A stretch of DNA of 41,774 bases from CAZPBC01 sp964584775 (GTDB lineage: Bacteria; Chlamydiota; Chlamydiia; Chlamydiales; SLFE01). This document shows, in pieces, positions 24,635 through 32,161 of this stretch. Under the pieces are notes generated by a model that ran no database searches, was not told the origin of the DNA, and worked only from the letters and a program-made list of their open reading frames with translations. The stretch lies in contig CAZPBC010000015.1 in assembly GCA_964584775.1 (NCBI GenBank), positions 1 through 41,774 of the forward strand. Direction: 5' to 3'. Positions within the stretch are counted from its first letter, which is position 1. Each line of letters starts with the position of its first letter. Position numbers and translations under genes: made by a program.

Positions 24635-25065
24635 ACCACCTTCAGCTGAACCGTCTCGTGTTGTCCTAGGAGGTAATGGGCTGTGCAGCCTACTGTGAAG
24701 ATAGCAGCAATAAGTGCAAGGGTTGGGAGAACTAGGGCCGCCATCTCGGCCGCTGTCATCCCCACTCCCCAAGCAACAATGCCCCCGGCACTAAAATGCG
24801 AAAAAGTGGCATGTGCGACGTGAAAACTTTCAAGACCTTTCACCGAGGGCTCTCCATTGACAAGCTTGTGAGCACCTAGTGAATGAAATATGGGTCGAGT
24901 GATCTCCATGATGATGCGGGCGACGGCTGCATATGCAGCAAGGACTAAGGCAGCCTGCCCAGCAGCAGAGTGGGTATAAAGGGCCGCACTCGCTGCTCCA
25001 GCAGCAGCATAGATCCCCCCGTCTCTCATCGCGCTCCAGGTCGTGGATGTAATCTTATGCATCAT
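24631..25065 (-). CDS. Small hydrophobic membrane protein, cluster member 4
   Basis: A 144-residue Ala-rich protein with two or three membrane stretches, at about 15-60 and 90-137. The segment AAYAAVARIIMEITRPIF resembles the AACAALSRAIEAIAYQVL segment of the members further upstream, so it may be a distant paralogue, but it is the least similar of the four. The start ATGATG leaves 25065 or 25062 as alternatives, with GAGGTG a few bases upstream. It begins 18 bp after the stop of the next gene and probably shares its transcript. Its stop overlaps the dnaA stop. The function is not recognised; an inclusion-membrane role is possible because two closely spaced hydrophobic segments are typical of Inc proteins. 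Confidence 0.6.
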   Translation of the reverse strand: MMHKITSTTWSAMRDGGIYAAAGAASAALYTHSAAGQAALVLAAYAAVARIIMEITRPIFHSLGAHKLVNGEPSVKGLESFHVAHATFSHFSAGGIVAWGVGMTAAEMAALVLPTLALIAAIFTVGCTAHYLLGQHETVQLKVV

Positions 25066-25083
25066 GGACTACACCTCATTTTT

Positions 25084-25596
25084 TTAGGAGTAATCACCAA
25101 TTCTTCCTCTATTTGAAAAGAGATGTCTTGCAAAGGGAAAAGAGCGTGGATCGGACTCCATCTCTTCTACTTGTGCAGCAATCCCTATTGTCGTATCTCT
25201 CAGCGTATGAAGAAGGGTGACTTGTTTTGCAGATCTCCACTGAATGGCAATGCTCATTGCAAAGTCCACTACACGTGTTGCAGCCCAAATAAGAATCACT
25301 TTTTGAAGTGTAATTCCAGAGAGAACAGCGACAGAAGCAGTCATTGAGAGAGCGACAGTCTGAAAAAGAAAATCTTTCAGAACCCCATACTGGCAAAATT
25401 TATGATAAAAGCTTCTAAACACACTTTTAGCAACCATTTCGATGGTGTTTGCAATGATAGCATGGGTTGCCATCAATCCAGCACCCACTCCTAACTCAAG
25501 GCCTAAACCTGCACCAATTGAAACCATTTCGCCATAACCGGCCGAGAAAACCGTATCTGCACTGGCTCTAACAATATCGCTTTGTATTTCAGACAT
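25084..25596 (-). CDS. Small hydrophobic membrane protein, cluster member 3
   Basis: A 170-residue protein with no recognised family. Hydrophobic stretches lie at about 24-52 and 78-115. Two blocks align with the next two genes: GLMATHAIIANTIEMVAKSV with the AIEAIAY block, and LQKVILIWAATRVVDFAM with the PKVALLWIATKGLELAV block. A hydrophilic tail (about 117-170) is unique to this member. The ATG at 25596 is chosen because AAAGGAG lies 5-6 bases upstream; an upstream in-frame ATG at 25659 falls next to the preceding terminator and would cover the promoter. A good promoter precedes it. Confidence 0.65.
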   Translation of the reverse strand: MSEIQSDIVRASADTVFSAGYGEMVSIGAGLGLELGVGAGLMATHAIIANTIEMVAKSVFRSFYHKFCQYGVLKDFLFQTVALSMTASVAVLSGITLQKVILIWAATRVVDFAMSIAIQWRSAKQVTLLHTLRDTTIGIAAQVEEMESDPRSFPFARHLFSNRGRIGDYS

Positions 25597-25626
25597 TTCA
25601 ACTCCTTTAATGTTCAATCTAACAAA

Positions 25627-25655
25627 ATCATAAGAAGGGACTCGAATTAAAACAA
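25627..25655 (-). promoter_or_regulatory. Candidate promoter for hydrophobic-cluster member 3
   Basis: On the minus strand TTGTTT (25650-25655) and TATGAT (25627-25632) are separated by 17 bases. It lies between the preceding terminator and the start codon at 25596. Confidence 0.5.
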
Positions 25656-25659
25656 TCAT

Positions 25660-25696
25660 AAAAAAATCCTAGTACAGATTAAATCCCTACTAGGAT
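25660..25696 (-). terminator. Rho-independent terminator of hydrophobic-cluster member 2
   Basis: On the minus strand a 15-bp stem with one mismatch (arms beginning ATCCTAGTAGGGATT and ending ACTAGGAT) is followed by a run of seven T. It shares CCTAGTAGGGA and CTAGG with the terminator at 26200-26235. Confidence 0.85.
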
Positions 25697-25721
25697 AAAA
25701 AATTCTGATTTCAGCTTGAGC

Positions 25722-26126
25722 TTATGTATACCTCAGGACAAGAGTTTCAGCCATGTAAGACAAATTTTTTTGTGTCACAGCCAGCTCCAACCCTTTCGTG
25801 GCGATCCATAATAGAGCCACCTTCGGAACACTCACTGAGAAAAGGAGAGATGCTGTGATAGAAGTGATGACAACAGCTGAAATATCTGAAACTAATTGCA
25901 CCTGTGATTCTAGGTCATAACTGTTAAGTTTAAGAACTTGGTAGGCAATGGCTTCGATCGCACGAGAAAGAGCTGCACACGCCGCTATCAAATAAGCCCC
26001 ACCTAAAACAGACACTCCAAAGATGTTCTTCCCAAGTTCTTGGCTAGCAAAAACGGCTCCTGCTCCTAGAGGTGCAGTGACTGCAGCTGTCAATATCCCT
26101 TCTGCTAAGGGTCGTTTAATCTCCAT
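25722..26126 (-). CDS. Small hydrophobic membrane protein, cluster member 2
   Basis: A 134-residue protein with the same length as member 1 and about half its positions identical without gaps (about 69 of 134 by hand count). Conserved blocks are LGAGAVFA, QELGKNIFG, SRAIEA, LFSVS and KVALLW. Two hydrophobic regions lie at about 20-62 and 80-117, separated by a polar stretch. No signal peptide is evident. It has its own promoter (26155-26183) with good consensus boxes and its own terminator, with GAAAGGAG upstream of the ATG. Function is unknown; an inclusion or envelope membrane protein is the most natural guess. Confidence 0.7.
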   Translation of the reverse strand: MEIKRPLAEGILTAAVTAPLGAGAVFASQELGKNIFGVSVLGGAYLIAACAALSRAIEAIAYQVLKLNSYDLESQVQLVSDISAVVITSITASLLFSVSVPKVALLWIATKGLELAVTQKNLSYMAETLVLRYT

Positions 26127-26154
26127 CTAGTCTACTCCTTTCTATAGATTCAGA

Positions 26155-26183
26155 ATTATATTGAACTTTGGCACAACTTTCAA
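26155..26183 (-). promoter_or_regulatory. Strong sigma-70-type promoter of hydrophobic-cluster member 2
   Basis: On the minus strand TTGAAA (26178-26183) and a perfect TATAAT (26155-26160) are 17 bases apart. The start codon is 29 bases further on. The best promoter match seen in the window. Confidence 0.75.
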
Positions 26184-26199
26184 AAAATAAACAACCACA

Positions 26200-26235
26200 A
26201 AAAAAACCTAGCAAAGAGTTGAACTCCCTACTAGG
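26200..26235 (-). terminator. Rho-independent terminator of hydrophobic-cluster member 1
   Basis: On the minus strand CCTAGTAGGGAGTT pairs with AACTCTTTGCTAGG (14 bp with three G-T pairs), followed by a T-rich run. Nearly the same sequence as the terminator at 25660-25696. Confidence 0.85.
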
Positions 26236-26262
26236 CTTAGCTAACAAAAAAGCATTGAAATC

Positions 26263-26667
26263 TTAGATATGCTTAAGGACAAGTCTTTCGACGATCGTGT
26301 CCAAATGCGTTGCAGTAACTACGATGCCCACAAACCTACTCGCTAGCCATAAAAGAGCGACTTTTTGAGCCGACACAGAAAAAAGAGCAGCAGCAGATAC
26401 AGCTGTAATGGCCACTGCAGCAATATCTGCAAGTAATTTTACTGTTGTAGCCTCAGTTTCACTTGTTGAACTAAAAACCTTATAGGCTACAGCCTCGATT
26501 GCGCGTGATATCACTGCATATGCAGCCATGATCCCAGCACCATAAGCGATAGACATACCAAAGATGTTTTTACCAAGTTCTTGACCAGCAAAAACAGCTC
26601 CAGCACCTAGGGTTCCGTTTACAACAGCCTGCCCAGCTCCGGCAGCTAATTCATGTTTCACTTCCAT
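26263..26667 (-). CDS. Small hydrophobic membrane protein, cluster member 1
   Basis: A 134-residue protein, the close paralogue of member 2. Shared blocks are LGAGAVFA, QELGKNIFG, SRAIEA, LFSVS and KVALLW. Two hydrophobic regions (about 20-62 and 76-117) flank a polar stretch with Thr and Glu. No signal peptide. A strong AACAGGAGG ribosome-binding site lies before the ATG. Upstream, a degenerate TGAAAATTGTG and CATAAT pair (26693-26724) resembles the member 2 promoter, which suggests that promoter, gene and terminator were duplicated together. Function is unknown. Confidence 0.7.
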   Translation of the reverse strand: MEVKHELAAGAGQAVVNGTLGAGAVFAGQELGKNIFGMSIAYGAGIMAAYAVISRAIEAVAYKVFSSTSETEATTVKLLADIAAVAITAVSAAALFSVSAQKVALLWLASRFVGIVVTATHLDTIVERLVLKHI

Positions 26668-26835
26668 TAAAAAAACCTCCTGTTAAGTAGCTATTATGTT
26701 GCCACATTCTTACACAATTTTCATAAATTAAGCAATCTAAAGAAGAACTTATGGAATCGTATAAATAAACCCCTAACCTCTTTGATCCTGAGTTCTTTTA
26801 CCACTTCTCAAAATTTTTTAGAGAGGTGATAACTC

Positions 26836-26864
26836 TTTCCTAAAATATTGAAAATGTATATGAT
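26836..26864 (+). promoter_or_regulatory. Candidate promoter of tRNA-Pro
   Basis: TATGAT (26859-26864) lies 12 bases upstream of the mature tRNA 5' end, with TTTCCT (26836-26841) 17 bases further upstream. The -10 is good and the -35 poor. Confidence 0.35.
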
Positions 26865-26876
26865 CTCGATTTACCA

Positions 26877-26951
26877 CGGAGTATAGCGCAGCTTGGCTAG
26901 CGCGACTGGTTTGGGACCAGTAGGTCGGGGGTTCAAATCCCTCTACTCCGA
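26877..26951 (+). tRNA. tRNA-Pro (anticodon UGG)
   Basis: Acceptor arms CGGAGTA and TACTCCG (26877-26883, 26944-26950), discriminator A at 26951, anticodon stem ACTGG/CCAGT enclosing TTTGGGA with anticodon TGG, and a T-arm with GGTTCAAATCC. The CCA end is not encoded. It reads proline codons CCA, with wobble to other CCN. Confidence 0.95.
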
Positions 26952-26955
26952 AAAA

Positions 26956-26990
26956 AACGCTCCGGGACCCCTCGGGGCGTTTTGATTTTT
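26956..26990 (+). terminator. Rho-independent terminator after tRNA-Pro
   Basis: AACGCTCCGGG pairs with CTCGGGGCGTT (11 bp, two G-T pairs) around a 4-base loop, followed by TTGATTTTT. It lies 5 bases after the tRNA. Confidence 0.85.
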
Positions 26991-27018
26991 AGCGTTTTGA
27001 CTTATAAGGAGAAACCGG

Positions 27019-27855
27019 ATGCTCGCTGTTTTCACGTGGAACCCCTCCCCTGACGCTTTTACCCTGCCCTTCATTGAACACCCTGTCCGCTGGTATGGGC
27101 TCTTCTTTGCTGCAGGCTTTGCAGTGACCTATTTTTTAATGATCTACATGCTCCAATGCGAGCTCAAGGAAAGCCATCCTAAGCAAGCACCCGAAATTTC
27201 CCGAAGATTGGTCGATCGCCTCCTTTGGTACGTGCTGATTGGAACGGTTGTGGGAGCACGTCTGGGCCATATTCTTTTTTATGACTTCGACTACTTCGTC
27301 CTGCACCCCATAGAAATCTTCAAAGTTTGGCATGGTGGACTCGCAAGCCATGGCGGTGCAGTGGGCATTTTGATTGCACTCGGCCTCTTTTATCAGAAAT
27401 CAAAGAAGGAGTTGCCTGGATCCTCCTTTTTAAATTTTATGGATCTTTTTGTCGTTCAGGTGCCTTTAGTGGGTGCCTTCATCCGTCTGGGGAACTTTGT
27501 TAACCAGGAGATCGTAGGGACCCCTGCAGATCTTCCTTGGAGTGTTCTCTTTGTCAACCCAGCGGATCCGGTGGCTAGCGTCCCCCGCCACCCTGTTCAG
27601 CTCTATGAAGCCTTTGCCTACCTGTTAACCTTTTTTCTGCTCTATACGCTCTGGAAACGAGGGTGGAGCAAGCGTCCAGGGCTCCTTTCAGGGCTCTCTC
27701 TGACGCTTATCTTCTCTAGCCGCTTTTTCCTAGAGTTTTACAAAGTCTCTCAATCTAACGTAGCTATTGCCTCTCATCTCGATATGGGGCAAATTCTCAG
27801 CCTCCCTTTTATAATAGCTGGGTTATGCCTAATAGTTAAATCAATTAAGAATTAA
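27019..27855 (+). CDS. lgt: Prolipoprotein diacylglyceryl transferase
   Basis: Adds diacylglycerol from phosphatidylglycerol to the lipobox cysteine of prelipoproteins at the inner membrane. The 278-residue polytopic protein shows HPVRWYGLFFAAGF, GARLGHILFYD, WHGGLASHGGAVGI, the signature FIRLGNFVNQEIVGTPADLP, and RHPVQLYEA. Length and motifs are normal. AAGGAG lies upstream of the ATG. A terminator separates it from the tRNA, and its own promoter is not obvious. In Chlamydia trachomatis I recall lgt close to yidC and dnaA; here the hydrophobic cluster and tRNA lie between. Confidence 0.95.
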   Translation: MLAVFTWNPSPDAFTLPFIEHPVRWYGLFFAAGFAVTYFLMIYMLQCELKESHPKQAPEISRRLVDRLLWYVLIGTVVGARLGHILFYDFDYFVLHPIEIFKVWHGGLASHGGAVGILIALGLFYQKSKKELPGSSFLNFMDLFVVQVPLVGAFIRLGNFVNQEIVGTPADLPWSVLFVNPADPVASVPRHPVQLYEAFAYLLTFFLLYTLWKRGWSKRPGLLSGLSLTLIFSSRFFLEFYKVSQSNVAIASHLDMGQILSLPFIIAGLCLIVKSIKN

Positions 27856-27862
27856 ACTACTT

Positions 27863-27905
27863 TTATTAATAAAATCTTTATTATATAATAAAGTTATATT
27901 AATAA
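27863..27905. repeat. Nested AT-rich palindrome between lgt and the CX5R protein
   Basis: An 18-bp perfect palindrome, CTTTATTATATAATAAAG (27876-27893), lies inside an outer pair of 8-base inverted repeats, TTATTAAT (27863-27870) and ATTAATAA (27898-27905). It sits about 30 bases before the start codon of the large gene. It may be an operator, an AT-rich promoter element or a weak terminator of lgt. Confidence 0.6.
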
Positions 27906-27934
27906 TGATTTGATTTATATAAGTAGGTGTAGCT

Positions 27935-30900
27935 ATGGGAGAATTCGACTTTGGCCTAGCTAAGGTCTCGGGATTCAGCTTAGCAGAGAAAGCTCTTGAG
28001 ACAGGAAGAGTCACTGCTTCTCAGATTCTGGATGTGGTCGAAGTTTTAGCTCCAGTCGGTCACCTCTATCATCTCTATGACGCTTTAAGGGATGCGACCT
28101 CAAGAACAAGAAGCTCTCTCTCCGGAAGAGTCACTAAAGTCCCCCCCACCTCCTCGATGAAGGTGAATCGACAAAGCCTTCCCATTATGGGTGGGCGACA
28201 GCGCTCCGGATCAGCCATTTGTAGAGACATCCATCTTCTCAGCCAACACCAGCTAGCTTCGGATTCAGAAGAACCAGAGGTTCCTGAATTGGAGACATCA
28301 CTCATAGGCACCCTGGATGAATCAAGTTGCCTGGTCGATGAATATCATGATCAAAATGGTCAGGTATATGCTCGCGAGCAGGTCGATCGTTCTCCTAGTA
28401 AGTTCCAAATGCACGCCATTTTAAAAATGAAATGTCAAAGATTGGAAGAGGCGGTCCGCAAAGAACCCGATAATCATGAACTGAAAAAAGAGCTTGCAGA
28501 AGTCCATAAGCGCTTTGAGGTGCTTGACAAACAAATTCAGTCAATCAAAACATACCGTCTTTGGGTCGATAGTGAACTGATCAGCGAAAAAGAAATTCGA
28601 GCCTGGGCGCGCGACTTTGACCCAGCAGAGATTGAAGCTAAAATTGAAGAACTAGAGGCTCTACCTCAACCTCGTACCTTTGAACTCATTCAGATCCTAT
28701 CCGAGCTCCGCGAGGTAGCTAAGAATCCTGCTCTTTTAAGGGAGATCTCCACATCACGAGGACGAGATTGGGAAGGGTCTGAAGACCTCCGGCTTTTTTC
28801 GGTCGAGATGGGATTAGACGCTGTTGAAACGGGTCGTGCGAATACCCTGGTCAATGGACGCATGCACACACTCCGGAGTGCCGATGGAGAGATCCAGGCC
28901 AACCTCTTTCGATTGGGAACCCTTGCCGATGGTGCTTCCTTCTTTTCTCTGGATGACCTGAATGAGTGTCTTGAAGATCCCACAAAGCTAGATGAGCAGC
29001 TAGAGGTTCTTTCCAAACTTCTTGAGGGATCAAAAGGGCAGCAGAAAAATGCCATTCTACGCGCGCAAGCACAACTGATACAGGCAAAAGAAGATCCTGC
29101 ATACTTAGAGGATTTGATCCGAGCAAAAAAATCCCGTCTCGAAGAGAGTTCCCTGCAGTTCTTAATGGCGCAGCTCGAAGCAAGAGCTCAACAAGCGAAA
29201 GAGGGTTCTGGGCCAAAATTGGATCCTTCTCAATCCTTAGCGATGGTAGACCTTCGGCTTCTGGATTTAAAAAAAGATGAAGTTCATGTCTCAGGAGTGC
29301 GTCAAAATGAACACAACTGGGTTCGAGATCACCGTCGTGCTCTGGAGATGCTCAACGGAAAACATTTAGTCGTTGATCCGACTGCAACCGCGCCCTATAT
29401 CGACGGAAACAAAGTCTGCATTCCCCCAATGCAAGGCTTCCTTGAAGAAGGTGCCGTTATTCCCCTTGAAGTGTACCAGTTTGTTCATAGTCCAGTCCGT
29501 CGTCGAGAAAATACTGAGGCCTACCACGCGCTCAACCAACCTGAAGTTCAGAGGCTCGAACGCTGTCGAAGAGGAGCACTTGCGATAGGAGCCCCTCAAA
29601 AATTTGTGGGTGAGGACAGGCAAGACTTTGATGTCGATCTAGCAACGAGCACCCTTCAACACTTTGTTGTCGCAGCGCGTTCAGATCCCAACCTCTTTGT
29701 TTCGAATGGGTGTGCATACGGGAATGATCGTACTGGAATGATGGATGGCATCGTGATGCAACGAGAAAGACACGCTTATGCTGAAAAAAAGGGAATTCAA
29801 CGAAAAAAATCAGAGGATGACCTTTTTTCGAAAGAGCGCGTCGCAGCAAGAGTGATCCTTCAAAATAAAGGACATTCAATTGTTAAAATTGCCCCTCACC
29901 GCTTGCTCGCAGAAGGCGACACGATTTCAACCAGAGGAAGGGTTTCGCAGATCGCGCAACAAGTTGTCGGTTTACTCCGTGGCCAACTCGGATCTCAGGC
30001 CGTTGCACCCAAACGTGTCCGCCATCTAACCCCCGAGCAGTTCCAAGAAGTTCGAGAAAAGGCGACAGGCTTCCTCAGCGACGGTAAAATGAAATCTCTG
30101 AGAGCTTATCTCGAATTTGAAATGGAAGCAATGAGCAGATCTCAGCGGAAAGAATTGGGTTCTGTGATCTATCATAGTGCTGAAGACTCCGATCAATTTG
30201 GAGAAGTCTCAAAAATTGTGGAAGAGGTCCTAAGCTACTCACTTCCTGCAGAAATCCGCGCTGCAGGAAGCCGTACACTCCTGCTCGCAGAACAACTTTC
30301 TGGAACCGTTCCAGGCAGCTCCTTTAATCATGAGCAGCTACTCCAGACACTGATACGGTTGAAACCAGAAAACAAACTTGCAATTGACCAAGACGGGAGA
30401 TTGATTCAAGTTCCAAGGGTAGGTTCCAAGTTTGGACGCGTCGGACAAACCTCCCATGAAACCTTAAGCCTGGTGATCCACGATGCGATTCTTTTTCTTC
30501 AAAGTGATGAACTATCTAGTGAAGATAAATTACGGCTGATCGACGCTGTAAACACGCTCTTGTCGAATAGCTGGGCTCAAGAGGTTGCCGAAAAGTATCC
30601 AACAGTTGCGCAGGAGATGAGTGTCCTTGCAGGAAGCATACAAGTGGAACAAGAGGAAATTTCCCTGAAACACGGAGAAATCCAAGAGCTTCTCACCCCT
30701 CTTACCTTAGAAGCAGAAGAGTTAGGTAGAGAGTTTGTTCAAAAACGCGAATGTGTTCTTGAGCGTCTTGGAGAAAGCCCCGTCCCAGATGAGCTCGAGC
30801 GTGGAATTCAAAGTTGGGAAGAGATCGATGCACTGGGTCTATTCCTCTCTGAATGGGCCGTCTTTACTGATGAAGAAAGACTAGAAGGAGTTTTGCTCGG

Positions 30901-31822
30901 TGCCATGAAGGCGCAGCCAGACGAAGATAGCCAACTTGAGTTAATGAGTAAGATTGTGACCTATCCAGATATTCCCCTCAGAGTCAAAATGAATCTGATC
31001 CGCCAGTCGAATGAGACGCTCCATGACTCTATGATTCATATTCTTTCTGAAGCACCCATACAATCAAGAAAAGATTTCAGTGAGACGCCAGGCTCTCGAA
31101 GTCTTAACACACTCCTCCACGCCACAAGAGAATCGTATAGCCCAGAACAAGTACAGGTTGTCGGAAAAGCTCTCGGACAGGCATTTTTGCATGCCTTTGC
31201 TGCGGGTTCTAGTCATGGGCACGTCGAAAGTACCTCGTCATTGAGTCAATTTCAAAAAAACGCCCAGATTTGGATCCCTCACTATGTCCTAACAGGGAAT
31301 GTCCCAGTCGGCCCTTTTTCTCAGCAAGAAGACTTGAGCTTAGTAGAACGTCAAGCACGCTTAAACTTTCTCATTGCTGTGGCTGAAGAACGCGTTTTGG
31401 AAGACGACCACCTAACAGCAGGGATTCTCTACAGAGCAATCACTCCACTACTGGAAAAGCTCCCACCGTCTGGTGAAGCAAAAAAGCAACTGGACAACTT
31501 AGAGTACCTTCTTGAAGAACCACCTGAAGCACTCATTGCCCCCGATATGGAGCGTTTTAGAGAAGGGCTTCGAGAGACTTCAATCCTTTCAGATGGCAGT
31601 TTCTTCATGCTCGATATGGCACAAAAAGTTCCTCTGATTTCCGCACATCAGCGCCTTTGCAGGGAATATGAGGCACAACGGCAAGAACCTCTCTGCTATA
31701 AAGACTTGAGCCAGCTGACTCACTTAACTCAAATTCCTGGGCTAGGAAGCCGACTTGAGCAGGCTATTCAGCATGCAGATGACGCAGATGAGTCTCTTCT
31801 AAAACAAGCATTATCGCCTTGA
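27935..31822 (+). CDS. Large protein with CX5R phosphoinositide-phosphatase-like motif, candidate effector
   Basis: A 1295-residue protein with no signal peptide and no clear membrane segment. Residues about 160-215 and 340-420 look like coiled coils. Around residues 440-700 there is a globular region with the motif NGCAYGNDRTGMMDG. Cys593 and Arg599 form a CX5R P-loop in the pattern Cys-x-x-Gly-x-Asp-Arg-Thr-Gly-Met-x-Asp, which is the SopB/IpgD pattern (CKSGKDRTGM), with myotubularin CSDGWDRT related. The two lysines of SopB are Ala594 and Asn597 here. The carboxy-terminal 600 residues are helical and unrecognised. AGGTG lies upstream of the ATG. A secreted phosphoinositide or protein phosphatase effector is the best inference; overall homology is not established. 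Confidence 0.65.
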   Translation: MGEFDFGLAKVSGFSLAEKALETGRVTASQILDVVEVLAPVGHLYHLYDALRDATSRTRSSLSGRVTKVPPTSSMKVNRQSLPIMGGRQRSGSAICRDIHLLSQHQLASDSEEPEVPELETSLIGTLDESSCLVDEYHDQNGQVYAREQVDRSPSKFQMHAILKMKCQRLEEAVRKEPDNHELKKELAEVHKRFEVLDKQIQSIKTYRLWVDSELISEKEIRAWARDFDPAEIEAKIEELEALPQPRTFELIQILSELREVAKNPALLREISTSRGRDWEGSEDLRLFSVEMGLDAVETGRANTLVNGRMHTLRSADGEIQANLFRLGTLADGASFFSLDDLNECLEDPTKLDEQLEVLSKLLEGSKGQQKNAILRAQAQLIQAKEDPAYLEDLIRAKKSRLEESSLQFLMAQLEARAQQAKEGSGPKLDPSQSLAMVDLRLLDLKKDEVHVSGVRQNEHNWVRDHRRALEMLNGKHLVVDPTATAPYIDGNKVCIPPMQGFLEEGAVIPLEVYQFVHSPVRRRENTEAYHALNQPEVQRLERCRRGALAIGAPQKFVGEDRQDFDVDLATSTLQHFVVAARSDPNLFVSNGCAYGNDRTGMMDGIVMQRERHAYAEKKGIQRKKSEDDLFSKERVAARVILQNKGHSIVKIAPHRLLAEGDTISTRGRVSQIAQQVVGLLRGQLGSQAVAPKRVRHLTPEQFQEVREKATGFLSDGKMKSLRAYLEFEMEAMSRSQRKELGSVIYHSAEDSDQFGEVSKIVEEVLSYSLPAEIRAAGSRTLLLAEQLSGTVPGSSFNHEQLLQTLIRLKPENKLAIDQDGRLIQVPRVGSKFGRVGQTSHETLSLVIHDAILFLQSDELSSEDKLRLIDAVNTLLSNSWAQEVAEKYPTVAQEMSVLAGSIQVEQEEISLKHGEIQELLTPLTLEAEELGREFVQKRECVLERLGESPVPDELERGIQSWEEIDALGLFLSEWAVFTDEERLEGVLLGAMKAQPDEDSQLELMSKIVTYPDIPLRVKMNLIRQSNETLHDSMIHILSEAPIQSRKDFSETPGSRSLNTLLHATRESYSPEQVQVVGKALGQAFLHAFAAGSSHGHVESTSSLSQFQKNAQIWIPHYVLTGNVPVGPFSQQEDLSLVERQARLNFLIAVAEERVLEDDHLTAGILYRAITPLLEKLPPSGEAKKQLDNLEYLLEEPPEALIAPDMERFREGLRETSILSDGSFFMLDMAQKVPLISAHQRLCREYEAQRQEPLCYKDLSQLTHLTQIPGLGSRLEQAIQHADDADESLLKQALSP

Positions 31823-31879
31823 TTTTATCTCTAAATCTGTCTATATTTGAGGTTTAAAACCAAAAACGTAGATAGACTG

Positions 31880-32146
31880 ATGGCAAAACTCATTTTTGAA
31901 AATACTGGAGAGGAACAAGACCTTCCAGATGGCGGCAAAATTGCTGAGCTCTGTGAAGAGGCTGGAGTCCCCTTTGCCTGCACCGAAGGTGTCTGCGGCA
32001 CCTGTGTTGTGGAGATTGTCGATGGAGGAGAAAACCTTTCCAACCCCACTCAAGAAGAAGACGATTTCTTAGGTCCTTGCACAGATACGGAGCGTCTCGC
32101 TTGCCAATGCTTTATCCGTCAGGGTGAAGTGAAAATTCGCTATTAA
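31880..32146 (+). CDS. 2Fe-2S ferredoxin
   Basis: An 88-residue plant/adrenodoxin-type 2Fe-2S ferredoxin. Ligand cysteines are Cys34, Cys39 and Cys42 (CTEGVCGTC) with the fourth at Cys75 or Cys77 (ACQC). It carries electrons for unknown partners. The ATG at 31880 gives MAKLIFENTG; an in-frame start 11 codons earlier is less likely. No clear ribosome-binding site is visible. The next gene, 15 bp on, encodes an A-type Fe-S carrier fusion, so the pair may act together in Fe-S assembly, and Chlamydia has a similar ferredoxin. Confidence 0.93.
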   Translation: MAKLIFENTGEEQDLPDGGKIAELCEEAGVPFACTEGVCGTCVVEIVDGGENLSNPTQEEDDFLGPCTDTERLACQCFIRQGEVKIRY

Positions 32147-32161
32147 TTCGTAGGATTTTTT

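Noticed and set aside
26877..26951. tRNA-Pro as an integration site of an island containing the hydrophobic cluster
   Set aside because: No repeat of the tRNA 3' end and no integrase were seen, so there is no evidence of site-specific integration.
31837..31877. Inverted repeat GTCTAT/ATAGAC before the ferredoxin gene
   Set aside because: Only 6 bp with a long spacer; no convincing terminator or regulatory structure.
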